A stretch of DNA of 64,000 nucleotides from Litsea cubeba (GCA_012931725.1 CM022944.1:33832282-33896281); one strand, 5' to 3'. Shown: positions 22,865 through 34,850, counted from the first letter of the stretch. Notes: a model not told the origin generated them from the sequence alone. A program made the numbers and translations.

Positions 22865-24315
22865 TCGCGACTTGGAACACCTCGCACGGTATCCCTACCC
22901 TCTTTCGTCGAGTATATCCACCTCCCGCCAATCATACCCTGAAACCAAAAGAGAAAGTATATGAAGAACAAGGTTGAGAAAAACACAAGGCACTCGAGAT
23001 CGGTTGAAGAAAGCTAGATTGAGCATTTACCCCCGAAAGGCCCGGCATCATCCCCCTTGTCACCTTCGCCCACATCTTCATCACCTCCCTCGTCAATATC
23101 GATAGCAGCGACCCAGCGAGGCCTCACTTCCTCATCCTCACTATCCCCGTCATCAATCTCATCATCTGCATCGTCAGACGCAACAACCTCGCCCTTTGAC
23201 TCGTGGAAATCCGCATCATCATCATACCCATCCATCTCCCCATCACTATCAACGGAGTCCACCACTGTTACATCATCATCATCGTGGCCGCCTGCATATC
23301 GAGATCCGCCTGAAGATGGGCCCTCACCTATCACAGAAGTTGTGGATATTGTCAGCAAATGGTAACTATAAAATGTGCTAGTCTCATGGGAAATTTTGAC
23401 CCAAGATCCAATTCAAAAGGGAAGAAGGAACTGAATTTTACCAGCGTCGACCCTAGCCTCGACCGTTGCGGGAACTGGACCTCCCTCATGTCCTCCAACT
23501 GGCAGACCTCCCAAAGCCGGTACCCTTGCCCTCAACTTGGCAAAGAAGTCTGCCTGGTTCCGAGCCCACTCTGAAATGAAGCAAGGAAAAGTGATTAGCA
23601 AAAGTAATGGGAGACAAAGGATACAATGCTACAAGGGCGGTAGCGGAATACTTACTATTTAGGATCCTCCTCCTCTCTAGGCGATACGCCTCTCTCAGCC
23701 ACTCGGCATCAATCTGACCCACACCAGATTGGGGGCGTGCCTCGAACATCCTATGCAGACGTAACCGAGTAATGGAGGCCTTGGCGTCACTCGCCTTTGA
23801 GAAAACGGGGAGGCCCGTCACCCTCAAACCCCAGCACCACGCAATGTCCTCCAATGTGATTGTCATCTACCCAGGCGGGAAATGGAACGTGTGTGTCTCA
23901 TCTCTCCATCTCTCGGAGAGAGCACAAATGAGAGCCCGATCGGTGCGAAAGGCAACGATAGACATGAAGTCCCCAAACCCCATCGCTCGCACCCGATCCT
24001 TCAGGCGATCAGGGAGCTCGATCCACCAATCCCTCATTTGTATCCAACTCACCCTAGCCCGAGCAACAAGGACAGGCTGCAATGCAAACAATAAAGGAAA
24101 GAATGTCAATGATAATGGAGACCAATAAAGAGTAAGGCTTATAGAGGCAGCTAGAAATTTACCCGGCCAGCTCTTATCTCATCTGCGAGATGGGGCTTCT
24201 TCTCCAACTTATCCTCACCCCTTTGTTTCTTTCTCGGGAGAGCAATGACCGGCTTCGCCCCAACCCCTTCCAGAGTATCCACCGGCGTAGGACCACACTT
24301 AATAGTCCTAGCCAT
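22865..24315 (-). pseudogene. PMD (plant mobile domain) gene, N-terminal half
   Basis: Five exons can be drawn with GT/AG borders. Exon 1 is 24315-24163 (MARTIKCGPTPVDTLEG, basic). Exon 2 is 24076-23656 and holds the first PMD block: DWWIELPDRLKDRVRAMGF, then MTITLEDIAWCWGLRVTGLP, then IDAEWLREAYRLERRR. Exon 3 is 23570-23442, Gly/Pro-rich. Exon 4 is 23327-23031, strongly acidic with runs such as HDDDD and DSEDEE. Exon 5 is 22938-22865 (YDWREVDILDERG, then an in-frame TAG). The next intron holds the CACTA element and the domain resumes at ~3700. PMD proteins are linked to transposon silencing in Arabidopsis (MAIN, MAIL1). An acidic insert between the two PMD halves is unusual and may be specific to this passenger version. 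Start chosen at the first Met ahead of a good donor. Confidence 0.78.
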
Positions 24316-26300
24316 CTGACAAACCCATGCCCAAAATTAGAATGAGAAGTTGAGTTTAAGAACATATCAGTCCACATCAGCATGAGAGACAAATTGATCC
24401 AGAATGGTAATTAGTGTTTCTGATTTAGAGGTAATGAACCCCATTGGTTAAATGATAAATAGAGAGGAGGCCAAAGACCATGACCCTTGATCCAACCTGA
24501 AGACCAAAACAAAACAGATCCCATTTGCCACACTAGCCTCATTAAGACACATGTTACAGACCTACAACAAAATGAAAACACATTCAATCTAGCCCTATGT
24601 CTTTCACCCAACAGATTTTTAAAAAAAATGGAGAAATGGTGTTTGGTGAGAACAAAAGTAAGGGCTGAAGTGCTGAACTGAATTGGGATAATGAATAACA
24701 CTAGTGAGAGGCAGAAAGGTCCCATAAGCTAAAAGCTGAGATTAGCCCAAACAACAATGGAAGCAGAGGACCAGCCTTCTGGCTTTGGCAAGATTCCAGC
24801 ACGGTTACCAGTACCAAAGTGATGGTTCATTCTGATTTTCCAATGGAGGCAGCACAAACGAGACAGACAAGTCAGTCGATTCAATTTAAAATATACCATT
24901 GATTCATATGTTCATGCATCATTCCAAAATCCAAATCCATGCATTTACCTGCATACCCCACCTCATTATATGCTAAGTAGGGTACACACACAGATTAAAA
25001 AAAAACAACAAAAACACAAAAAAAAACAAAAAAAAAAAAGGGAAGCAAAAGGCGCACACACACAAAGGCGCAGCGCACATTGTCGAACTGAAACATTGTC
25101 CCATCACATGAGGTCCCGTTGCATGCACATTAGTCCCATCACGCACACATCTAACATTGTGCACTGCATCTCATGCCATCTCCATCAATAAAATTAGAAT
25201 GATTACCTCTGCAAATTATAAAGCCGTATCCTAATGACAAAAAATGCAGAATCCTTTAGTGTTTGTTCAATGCAGGATCTCGAAGCAAATGCGAGAACAC
25301 CAAAGGAGAAGGACCTACAAGCACACTGGTGGAAACAAGTTCACAAACTTCGGCTAACAAATGATGAAAGAAAGTAGCAACGATCCTTAACATTAGGTTT
25401 ATGGAAAGCTCTTGAGGTAAGTACCCCTAACTATGATTTTCATGATTTTACCTCACATCTGGAAATTGAGTCGCCGTAGGCCTCCCTTAAGCGCTTATAA
25501 TCGGTATGGCAACCATAATACCGTGTTCTCACGAATTATGTGTTCGCTGACTCAAATCTTGATGTTGGAGGACGAAAACCGTGTAATTCCAAACTCGCCA
25601 TGATAAGCACGAAAAGATGATCGAATCTACCCCAGGTTCTCGTCTAAGCTTGGGTGAAGACCAAGATCCGTAGAGAGTGACGGTTATTCCGGTGACCGTC
25701 TTCCACTGATTTAGCTTTTTCGATGCATACATGAGTTTTAAAAAAAAATCTCTTTTCCTGAATGCATCTCATTCTTACATGCACTCACACTATTGCTTGA
25801 ACTATTTTTATGATTGCCATTAAGATCCTCATTATTACTAGTTAGTTTCAACTATGCTTTGAACACTCAACTGTGGATGAAAGTTAAAATACGCTATATA
25901 TGACCATTTGAAATGAACTCTATTGCAAGAACAAATGGAACTCTGATAGTGACTTAGCTAATCGAAAGATTGACTTCTAATTCAGACCACTGGGGCACAA
26001 TTCCCGCCATCATTTTAAATTATGCAACTGGGGCACAGTTCCCAACCCGCCACGTGGCAATAGCACGGGCACCGAGGCACAGATCTCAGGTTTCCAATCA
26101 AATCAGTAGGCACGTAACTTCTTCTTTTCCTTTTTTCCCCTGAATCATAATTGATCCTAGAAAAGTAAACCTCACCTTTAAAATGAGTTTGCAATTGCAT
26201 ACATCCATAGGTGGCCACTCCCGCGAGCTCAAAAGCTCCCGCGAGTCATGAGTGGTGTATCTACTTTCTGTGGAGCACAACTCTCCACGTGTTGTTCTCC
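24316..26300 (+). other. Retroelement spacer between PMD gene and polypurine tract
   Basis: No gene is visible. An A-rich run lies at 25000-25040 and a CACACACA run near 25057. The last ~90 bp (from CCACTCCCGCGAGCTCAAAAG at 26216) match 54228-54329, the sequence in front of a second LTR of the same type, which shows that this is the 3' internal end of a retroelement. Confidence 0.55.
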
Positions 26301-26314
26301 AAAGAGGGGCATAC
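26301..26314 (+). promoter_or_regulatory. Polypurine tract ahead of 3' LTR, element 1
   Basis: AAAGAGGGGC, then ATAC, then the LTR start TGTAGGCACC. The equivalent at 54316 reads AGAGAGGGGC directly ahead of the same LTR start. A polypurine tract primes plus-strand DNA synthesis in LTR retroelements. Confidence 0.7.
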
Positions 26315-29300
26315 TGTAGGCACCTCATTTCGCCCCCCTATGATAGCCTTAAATACCTGTCATATATAATGGTGCCCCCATTTCACCCATATTGAATGAT
26401 CAACGGCATAATTTAGATTAATTAATGACAATGAAGATGCTTGTTGATAGTTTTAGACTTAGTTCAACGACTTTTAGAAATTCATGAGAATAAAGCCAAA
26501 TCGCATTGAGATCTCGAGTCCAACTCACCTTTCACACAAGGAACGGACCACTACACTATTCAAACATAATCCAGACCACTTAAGACATGCTTAGGCTAAT
26601 TGTTACGAAGATTACACCTAGCTTACCTAAATACCACCCAATTACCCTAAGTTAGGAAGCCACATCCATTGATCCAAGAGGTCCCCGAGCCCCTAATCAT
26701 TAGGACAGTTGGACCCTTGGATTCTTCACTTCGAGGGCTTTCCGTCCATATATAGAACTCCGAGATCTGACGGGCACATCAAAAATCATAAAAGCAGGTC
26801 CCACAACCACGGGGCGCCCCCTTGAAAAATCACCTACCATTTCTAGACCTCTGATCGCCTCAGAAGTTGGCTCGTCGCGATCTACTTGCCGAGAGCTTTC
26901 CATTGATGTGTAGAACGCCAAAATCCGGCGAGCTGATCAAAATCTACGAAACCTGGGTCCTAGTGATGATTGCCCGAATCAAACCCCATTGCGGCTCACT
27001 TTTTGGGCCCCAAACTTCTGACCCGAGTCCGACCCAAACTCGGACCCCACAGCCAAATCCATGGGCCTGATCCCAACATGGACCAAAACTCTAGCCCAAC
27101 CTGGACTTATACCAATTAAACATTGAACCCAAATTCCTAACCCAACCTCACCGACCCAATAACCTAACCCACACCCGACCTGGCCCAGGTTGCATGGCCC
27201 GTCGCCCAAATAAGGGAGATAAGAGTCCCACAGATCTAGAAACGAGTCCCAGATCTGAGGGCTCCCATTCCCCCTGATATCTCTCTCCCTCTCAATCTCC
27301 AACTCTCTCCCTTAAAACCTCTCCCCGATCTCTATCCTCTTGATGCGCAGATCTCATCTCCAAACAAACCATCATCTTCATCTCTACTCCTCTGCGCAGA
27401 CCACAGAACTCCATCCCTCCCGGCCATCTCCATCTCACAACCCTTCTCACCCAGACACCATCCCACAGGCCTCATCATTTCCATCACCCTCCTCCCATGC
27501 GCAGATCTCATCTCCAAAAAAACCATCATCTTCACTCCTCTGCGCAGACCCCAGAACTCCAGGCCATCTCCATCTCACAACGCTTCTCACCCAAACACCA
27601 TCCCACAGGCCTCATCATTTCCATCACCCTCCTCCTAGGCGCAGATCTCATCCCTCTCTGACTCTCATCATCTCCATCCCACTCGATCCATCTCCAAGCC
27701 CACACGGACCTCTCCATCCTCCCATCATCTTCATCTCTCTCATTCTCCATCCCCCGCGCAGAGCCCTCCACCATCATCCTCTCCTCATTCCCCACGATCT
27801 CTCTCACCCAAAGTCATCTCTACTCCTCTGCGCAGACCCCAGAGCTCCATCCCTCCCGGCCATCTCCATCTCACAACCCTTCTCACCCAGACACCATCCC
27901 ACAGGCCTCATCATTTCCATCACCCTCCTCCCAATCGCAGAACTCCGCCCTCACCATCTCCTTCATCCCCCCTCCATCACGCCATCTCCCCTCATCTTCT
28001 CCATCGCTCCCTCTCGTCACCTCCTCCTTCTCCACGCAAGGAATCCCTACTGACCAACCTCCCTCTCGTCCTCCACTCCCCACACGCAACTCCTTCTCGG
28101 TTCTCATCATCTTCATCTCCATCACTCCCCTGCGCAGCCTCCCCTTTCCCATCACCTCTCTCTAATTCTTCATCCTTTCGCAGACTAGCCAGCCTCCCAT
28201 CTTCATCTCCACCCTCTCCCTCAAGCGATCAACTCCTTCCCCATCTCATCATCACCCCATGCGCAGATCTCTCCTGCACAGCCCCCCCTGGACCAACCCA
28301 TCTCATCGCCGTCATCTTCATCTCCCCAGCGTGCACACGACCCACCATCATCTCCCCCACAGCCTTCTGCGTCCACCATCTCCATCAACCATCCTCCATC
28401 AACCATCCATCACCTCCCCCTGATATCTCCATCACATCTCACCTCACTCCACCACCATCATCATCCTCTCCCTTTCATCATCACAAGCCATCTCTCTCCA
28501 CCACCTACACGCACGCAACAGCCTCATACAGCAGCCCCTGCACGCACACAACAGCCCTGCAACCCATCTCTCTCCGCCCTCCATCGGCTTCATCTCCGCC
28601 AGACCTCTCCCCCTGCGCCAGGTACACGTGCACCCACTTCACTGCACAACCCGCCTGCACATCCCCTCTTTCCTCTCTTTTCTTTTTCTTTCTTTATTTC
28701 TTTCTTCTTCTTCTCTCTTTCTCCCCTGCACACCGCCTGCACATCCCCTCTTTCCTCTCTTTTCTTTTTTCTCTCTTTTTCTTCCTCCTTCTCCTCCCTG
28801 CGCACCACACTCCACTGCACACTGCCTGCACATCCCATCTTTCCTCTCTTTTCTTTTACTTTCTTTCTCTTCTTCTTCCTCCTCTTCTTCTTCCTCCACT
28901 GCACACTTTCTTGCACACCCACAGCGCCCATCCACACCACAGCACACATCGAGCATCCATCTTCTTTCTCCTCCTTTTCTTTCTTTCTTCCTCTTCTCTC
29001 TCTCTCTCTCCCCACCTGCACAACACACTGCACCTCTTCTTTTTCTTTGTTTCCTTCTCTTTCTTATCTTTCTTTTCTTTCCCCCATCTTCACTGCACTC
29101 CACTCGCACCACCCTCTCTTTCTTTCTTTTTTCCTTTATTCTCTTCTTCTTCTTCCCCTCACAGCCCCTACACCTCTCACCACAGCACACACCGAGCACC
29201 CATCTTCTTTCCTCTCCTCCTTCCCGCACCCATCTTCTACCTCCTCCTTTTCTCACTTCCTCCCAGCCATTTACACAGCCCACTTCCCTGCACCCCTCAT

Positions 29301-31121
29301 CTGCACGCTACCTGAATTCTTCCCCTCCATTGCCACACACGTACACCTGTCTCCACACTCATCTAAACCAGCCCATTTACCCGACCCAAGCTAAATTGCA
29401 AGAAAAAGCCCGGAACCCATCAGGCCCAGATCACTATGCCTAACAAGCCCATGCGTTTAACTATTTCGAATTATTCATAATTTATGTATTTAACATGCTT
29501 CATGCATCTAATATGCTCATCCATTTAAATTAGCTTTTTTTTTAGTTTGATTTAATTTGTTCCTAGCCCATGCATTAAAATATGTCCATGCATTTAACAT
29601 GCCCATGCAACATATAACTTAGTTCCGTTTTTGTTTCTTATTTTTTTTCAGATAAAACTGAGCACTACATAATTCATAAAAAACCAAAAAAATACAGAGT
29701 AAAACAAAAAAAAAAGAATTTTAAGTATTAGATTATTCAAAATAATTAAATTAGATTTAATAATTAAGTTCCTTTTCCTCCCCCCTCTCATTAGGATTAG
29801 GGAATTTTATTTAGGAAATTCCAAATCAGTTAGGTTAATTAATTAATAAAAATTAGTAAATTATTCCTTCTCCTCCTCCTCTTTTCACTAGGATTAGGAA
29901 AATCAATTTAGGAAATTTTAGATTCTAAAAGTAAAACCAAAAATAATAATAATAATAATAAGAACCCAAAATACCAAAAACAAAATAAAAAATATTAAAA
30001 ATCTAAAAATAATAAAGTTAGAAATTAAATAGTGGTTTAGGTTGATCAAGTCAGACCCCAAACCCCTCTCATTTAATAAGTTAGGCTTCATCTCATCACT
30101 CTTCTTGTTCCGTTAGGGAATTGGGAAAGCTGATGGTGGCGATCTAGGACCGTAGGTTAGGTTAATCCGATGATCAGTAATAAAGCATTAATTACGTAAA
30201 TCCAAGTAAATCCCCTAGTTAGGCCCTTCTAGCCCCATATCAAAAATCCATAAAAACTATAAAACCAACAAAATAATTCCAAAAAGATTTTTCCTTTATT
30301 TCTTCCTCCACCTCAGGTGCCAGATATTTAATTGAACTTAATGATTAAAAGGAAATGAAGAACTGATTTCTAAAATTGAATAAATGAGAATGACGAGATG
30401 AGATGAGTGATTTCGCGCACACTTTTTTACTACGGCCCATTGGCCACCCTTAAACAATCACGGCCCATCGACCACCCTAAAACAAACACTGGCTCATTGG
30501 CCACCTCCAATCAATTACGGCCCATCGGCCTTTCATTTTTATCAATTGTGTATCGCACACGAAAAAACAGAAATCACAAGTCAAAGTCTCATTTGCATCA
30601 TCATTTTGGTTTCAAAAGTCAGCCTTTAAACCCTATTTTGCTAAGGGATCTGAAGGGGGTACCCGGGAACGGGGCCAATCCTCTTCTTAAATATTTGGCA
30701 CCTCCCCCCATTATTTTTCTTTAGTTACTTTATTTTACTTGGATATACTATGATTTTGCTGTGTGAGGATTAAACTTTATTCGGACTTTGACTCATGACC
30801 CTGAATTGACCCTATATTAAAGAGACCCAAATTAATGTGACAGGACAACCGTCGTGTGACAGGACAACCGTCGTGTGTTGCCGGCAGCACATTAGACGAA
30901 AGTAAGAACCCACCCACTCATTTTCTCCCCACATTTCTTCGGCTTTCGTCGAATAACGGTGTTACGGCCGTATCCGTAGCTGGCGATCGTGATCCATTGA
31001 TTTTGAGGGTAGTCGGAATCCTCATTTTCGATGTAAACTTTAAATAGCATATATAGATGAATGGAGATTTCCCCACGCAAAATGCCCTTTCTTTTAGGGG
31101 GCTCGAAATTCACATCCGACA
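26315..31121 (+). mobile_element. Large LTR (~4.8 kb), 3' LTR of retroelement 1
   Basis: Starts TGTAGGCACCTCATTTCGCC and ends near CACATCCGACA, where resemblance to the right end of the 54330 LTR also stops. Its first ~350 bp match the LTR at 51109 and its middle and end match 54330-61266, including GGTGTTACGGCCGTATC and GGGGGTACC(C/T)GGGAACGGGG. The middle (27300-29400) is almost pure pyrimidine with TGCGCAGA words. The GAGCTTTCC phrase shared by other LTRs occurs twice (26740, 26889). The exact 3' border and a target duplication could not be fixed. Confidence 0.65.
27337..29400. repeat. Pyrimidine-rich block with tandem units inside LTR
   Basis: A ~155-bp unit (GCGCAGATCTCATCTCC... to ...TTTCCATCACCCTCCTCC) is repeated at about 27341 and 27498, with part of it again near 27828. 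Downstream, words of the form CTGCACACCGCCTGCACATC alternate with CTTTTC tracts. Strand asymmetry keeps long frames open on both strands (27340-28053, 28628-29443, 28639-29283). They are low-complexity Ser/Pro/Leu or Arg/Lys/Glu and are not genes. Confidence 0.8.
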
Positions 31122-31439
31122 CTTGGTTCCCGAGAATGAAGAGAATCAGACTCAACGAACAGTAATGCAAACGGATTAACACGAGTATTTTTTGCAACTT
31201 TTTTTTTTAGGGGCATCCACGAGTGTTCATCTTAACAGCATGTTTACGAATTGAAGTTGTGGATGGTGTGATTATCTCCCTCAACTTCCTTAAAAGACTA
31301 AATTTACCATGCCTTCTTTGCTGCTTAAACTGTTCCGTGAACACTTATAGCTCAACGTCACAATCGATGTCATCGTCTTGAAGAGACACACACGGTCATA
31401 AATCAAGTTTTCTCCAAAATTTATCTATGGAATCAATTG

Positions 31440-33681
31440 GTATGGGATGACCATCGTTCAAATATATTGCGGTGCGCACATGGCAGTTCGTAGCTCGTAC
31501 GAAGTCGACATCCGCATTTGTAGGAAACTTCTCCGACATCCTTAGACCGTTCAAATTCCTTGAAAATCAGATGCAATGTGCGGCTTGAAACAAAACTACA
31601 TAATTCCTGGAAGTGCGGTATATTGAATCGATGTTGGACGATAGTTTTGCTTTGCTCAATACTCGCTTTGATAGCTATTATGTCCTATGATTGAATGATT
31701 TGGTGAATAAACAACAATGATGTCTCCAAATCTGATTGTGATGACTCCAAGTATTGTTTCAACTTCGCATGCTAGCTCTCGACTTATTAGTTGTCCGGTT
31801 TCCAAAATGCAGATATCTGTCGGTCCAGGCGGATATAAACACCTCTTTATATGGTGTCAACCATACATCATTAAGATAATTAATCATACCTGGAAAGTTT
31901 TGTAACACTACCTCAAGGTCCACCAATTTGCACACATACGCATTCTCAGCTTCAGATTCCAGCAACATATTCCACATTTTGTAACATGCATTCCAAGATT
32001 TGTTGTCTGTTATTGATGGCCTGCACTTGCTCAAAATACTCCTATAAATGTGCCACCTACAGAGTAATTTATTAGCATCGGGAAATACCTTGGCAGACGC
32101 ATTCATCAAAGCCAACTCTCTGTCCGTGACAATAACTCGTGGACTGGTGCATCCATCCATTGTTGACTACAGACACCTTAAAGCCCAAGTATAATTGAAC
32201 ACTTTTTCTGAATGCATGAACACAAATGCTATGCAAAATGTCATATTAGTTGCAGTCACGTCGACAATCTCAAGGAGAGGCATCCTGTACCTATTTGTTT
32301 AGGACACAAATATGTCAAAACTTCTAGATTTTTTAATGTTGCTAAATCAATATAGCCCAAGTATCTAAATATTGATTTTTATTAGAGAAGATGTAGGGGT
32401 GAGCACTGATACTCAGCTTTTGGTGAGCACTGATGCTATACAGAGGAGGACCCTTATTTATTCGTTGGTATCAATTTTGTATCATTCTAGAAAACAGCTT
32501 GAAAATAATAAGCAAATAGAAACAATGCTTTTCCAAATTAAAAAATATTTCTACAAAACTTTTTGGGAGGCTTGGAGCCTTGGACCCAAAATGCCACGAG
32601 AGCCCACAAAGTGGAAATCATAGCTTACAGTGGGAAAAGAAGTCCACACAAGTGAAAAGAGTGGCATATCTTGTACATGTTTGTTTTATATGTTGCGTCC
32701 ATCAATAACACATGCGGGAATGCACGCCATCGCTCTAATGATCCTGGATGTGCGAAGAATAAATCATCAAGCTCATTGGTTACAGCATTTGTTCGACTCC
32801 AAAAAATGTATCATTCACGTTGTATGAATGACATGACAACTTGCATCTGGGTTTTACCGGCTTTCCCTGCCGTCCGAAATTTCTGGCGTGCATTGTATAT
32901 GGTCCTTACGGTAGACACGTTGTCCGGATTCTGCTTTTTCAACGATGTCAAGATATCTCGTGGCTTCACGTTTTTCGTAGACAGATGTTCCATCAACTGG
33001 ATTTCGGATTCAGAGAACCGACCGAGGTATGGATGTCCCTCCATATATGATGCAGGGGCATGATTATGTGTTCCACATACCACCCTTGCCATCCAGTCAT
33101 CACCTGTTCGCATTTTCACCCCTTTCACTCTGAAAGGACAATCATTTTTTTTTGTGCCTGAAACCTTCGTGTAAGTTTTCTTGCTTCTGTATGTGCCACC
33201 GCGATCACATTGGAACAACAGTCTAGGACTGTTCCCGATTATGCTATTCTCTCACCTTTTAATAACAATGATATATCCTAAATTGCGTCCAGTATTTTGA
33301 ATCCAATCAATTAGGTATTGGCGAGAATTGAATACCTAAAAATGTATTAATTCTGTTAGAAATTAACAACTTTTTTATTAAAAATTGACAAAATAAAATA
33401 TAATTGGAATTGATTTAATATCATACCATGTTGGTGGAAAATTCGTTTCTAACATTTTCATCCACATTTTCATCTTCTTTTATTATTTCGTTTCTGAGGA
33501 TATCATCCTGACAACAATATACATTCACTTGAGCATCTGCAATTAATAAAAAATATTTCCTGAAATAATTAAAAAATTGTATATTTACCTGATCACTTGA
33601 ACCACTTGACAATCGCAGATCATTGGCCCAAATCCTCAGTTGATCTAAACTCATATCTTCTGCTGGTATGTATATTGCCAA
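31440..33681 (-). pseudogene. FAR1-like MULE transposase, decayed
   Basis: Minus-strand order: an N-terminal exon (MAIYIPAEDMSLDQLRIW) and a second acidic exon (33681-33421); a FAR1-type zinc-binding domain with NTGRNLGYIIVIKR, then FQCDRGGTYRSKK, KNDCPFRVKG and VCGTHNHAPASYMEGHPYLG (33340-32811); the MULE transposase domain with HPGSLERWRAFPHVLLMD (near 32740), LLEIVDVTATNMTF (near 32260) and VIVTDRELALMNASAKVFP with LLCRWHI (32160-31900); and a SWIM zinc finger CGCRLRTSYELPCAH (31478-31525). These are the PF03101-like, PF10551 and PF04434 domains of Mutator-like elements. Decay: TGA after VVIKR-type position (IIVIKR), frame changes around 32700, and an insertion of about 340 bp between the two transposase blocks. 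Terminal inverted repeats were not found. Confidence 0.85.
32305..32650. mobile_element. Unclassified insertion inside the MULE transposase
   Basis: On the minus strand the coding sequence reads ...DATYKTNMYK at its right side and resumes ...YRMPLLEIVD at its left side. The boundary sequence is present on both sides in diverged form (GAGAGGCATCCTGTACCTA at 32277 and GAGTGGCATATCTTGTACA at 32659), as expected from a long target duplication of ~27 bp. The insert contains GGTGAGCACTGAT(A/G)CT twice (32399, 32421). It has no coding potential and no family I know. Confidence 0.45.
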
Positions 33682-33764
33682 GAAGAACCAAGCAAAACTG
33701 AGAAAACAAAGTTCTTTGGCCTGAAACTAAAGTGGGCAGATGTGAGTACCAGCTTATGACATAG

Positions 33765-34150
33765 ATTGCAGGAGAGATTGCAGGAGCTTGAGAGAGCATG
33801 CACTCTGCTTGAGACATGGTGAATGGTCTATGCTTGCCAAGAGAATATATTCCCTGTTCTCCATAGATTGCAAGAGAGATTGCACTCTGCTTGGGACATG
33901 GTGGGTGGACTCTGCTTGCCAAGAGAATATATTCCCTGCTCTCCATAGATTGCAAGAGAGATTGCAGGAGCGTAAGAGAGCATGCACTCTGCTTGGGACA
34001 TGGTGGATGGACTCTACTTGCCAAGAGAATATATTCCCTGCTCTCCATATATTACCAAGAGAATATATCCCCTGCTCTCCATAGATTGCAAGAGAGATTG
34101 CAGGAGCGTAAGAGAGCATGCACTCTGCTTGGGACATGGTGGATGGACCA
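33765..34150. repeat. Tandem array, ~103-bp unit
   Basis: The unit starts TAGATTGCAAGAGAGATTGC and ends ATATATTCCCTGCTCTCCA. Full or nearly full copies begin near 33765, 33946 and 34080, a copy lacking ~20 bp begins near 33866, and a ~34-bp partial copy lies at about 34047. It sits just upstream of the MULE gene start. Frames stay open on both strands because the unit length rarely breaks them; they are repetitive and not genes. Confidence 0.9.
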
Positions 34151-34690
34151 CCTTTACTTCTCATTTACTGTACCCACTTCACAGCAGTTTTGTACCCACT
34201 TTACAGCAGTTTTAGACAAGTGTTCATTCAGTTTTAGCCCCACCACTAGGAATCATAGCCTCAGTACCCATTTAATGTACCTACTTCACATCTCCGCTAT
34301 GGAAATCGCGGTATTCCAGATCCACATCATTCCAGGTTTTACATTAATTAAGGCCATACACCTCTGTATGATGTCGGCTGAAGTGGGTATACTAAATATT
34401 TATCAGCGCACACTTCACAATGCGCATCACAGTTAGCGCGTGAAATTTAGAGGTGGGTCCCACTTCTGGGACCATCCGAATAGCAAAGTGCACACGTGAT
34501 GTCCCTGCTGCCCATGTGACTCGTTCAGTCAACCACAACCGAAGAGGCAATCACATGTGTCCCTGCTGCGTACGTTTTCTGCAGCCAAAACCATCACGTG
34601 ACTCACGTCAGCCATATCCATCATTACAAATACTTGCATAAATGAGAACGTCAGCAGTTCCAATATGTTTTCATGTTACATGTCCTTTTC
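34151..34690. other. Intergenic segment, no gene recognised
   Basis: Contains CACGTG-core words (ACACGTGAT near 34493, TCACGTGAC near 34595) and nothing that reads as a gene. It may include the outer end of the MULE, but I could not define a terminus. Confidence 0.4.
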
Positions 34691-34850
34691 GTTATAATCC
34701 GTACACCCTAACTTTATATAGACTGGGTGCATATAGTACACCCTATAACTTCATATAGACTGAGTTATAATCCGTACGCCCTAACTTCATATAAACTGGT
34801 GCAATTAGTACACCCTAACTTCATATAGACGGGGTGCATTTAGTAACACC
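34691..34850. repeat. Tandem minisatellite, ~73-bp period
   Basis: GTTATAATCCGTACACCCTAA at 34691 recurs at 34764. A shorter word, ACACCCTAACTTCATATAGAC, recurs within each unit, so each ~73-bp unit is itself about two 37-bp halves. Confidence 0.85.

Larger units (their letters stand above)
343..31121 (+). mobile_element. Tat-like Ty3/gypsy retroelement 1: 3' part with antisense PMD gene and 3' LTR
   Basis: This composite runs from a non-coding stretch (343-1250) through a PMD gene on the minus strand (1251-24315), a spacer (24316-26300), a polypurine tract and a long LTR starting TGTAGGCACCTC at 26315. The same order, downstream of a recognisable pol on the plus strand, occurs at 39015-50880. 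That is why I infer that the PMD gene is a passenger of the retroelement and not a host gene. The 5' LTR, gag and pol of this copy lie left of the window or are lost. A 19-kb CACTA element sits inside it. Element membership is an inference; the shared order and sequence are visible. Confidence 0.5.

Noticed and set aside
27340..28053. 237-codon His/Pro/Ser-rich frame
   Set aside because: Covers a tandemly repeated LTR segment; repeated frames follow the repeat unit.
28628..29443. Open frame of 271 codons, and the antisense frame of 214 codons
   Set aside because: Both arise from a pyrimidine-only strand; the products are low-complexity with no domain, and the region lies inside an LTR.
33765..34150. 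Spaced repeats considered as a CRISPR-like array
   Set aside because: Units are ~103 bp and contiguous without unique spacers, and the genome is plant nuclear.
33788..34436. Several overlapping frames on both strands with a repeated peptide
   Set aside because: Translation of a 103-bp tandem array; no start context and no domain.
34488..34605. CACGTG-core words as a promoter
   Set aside because: No gene start follows on either strand within a sensible distance.
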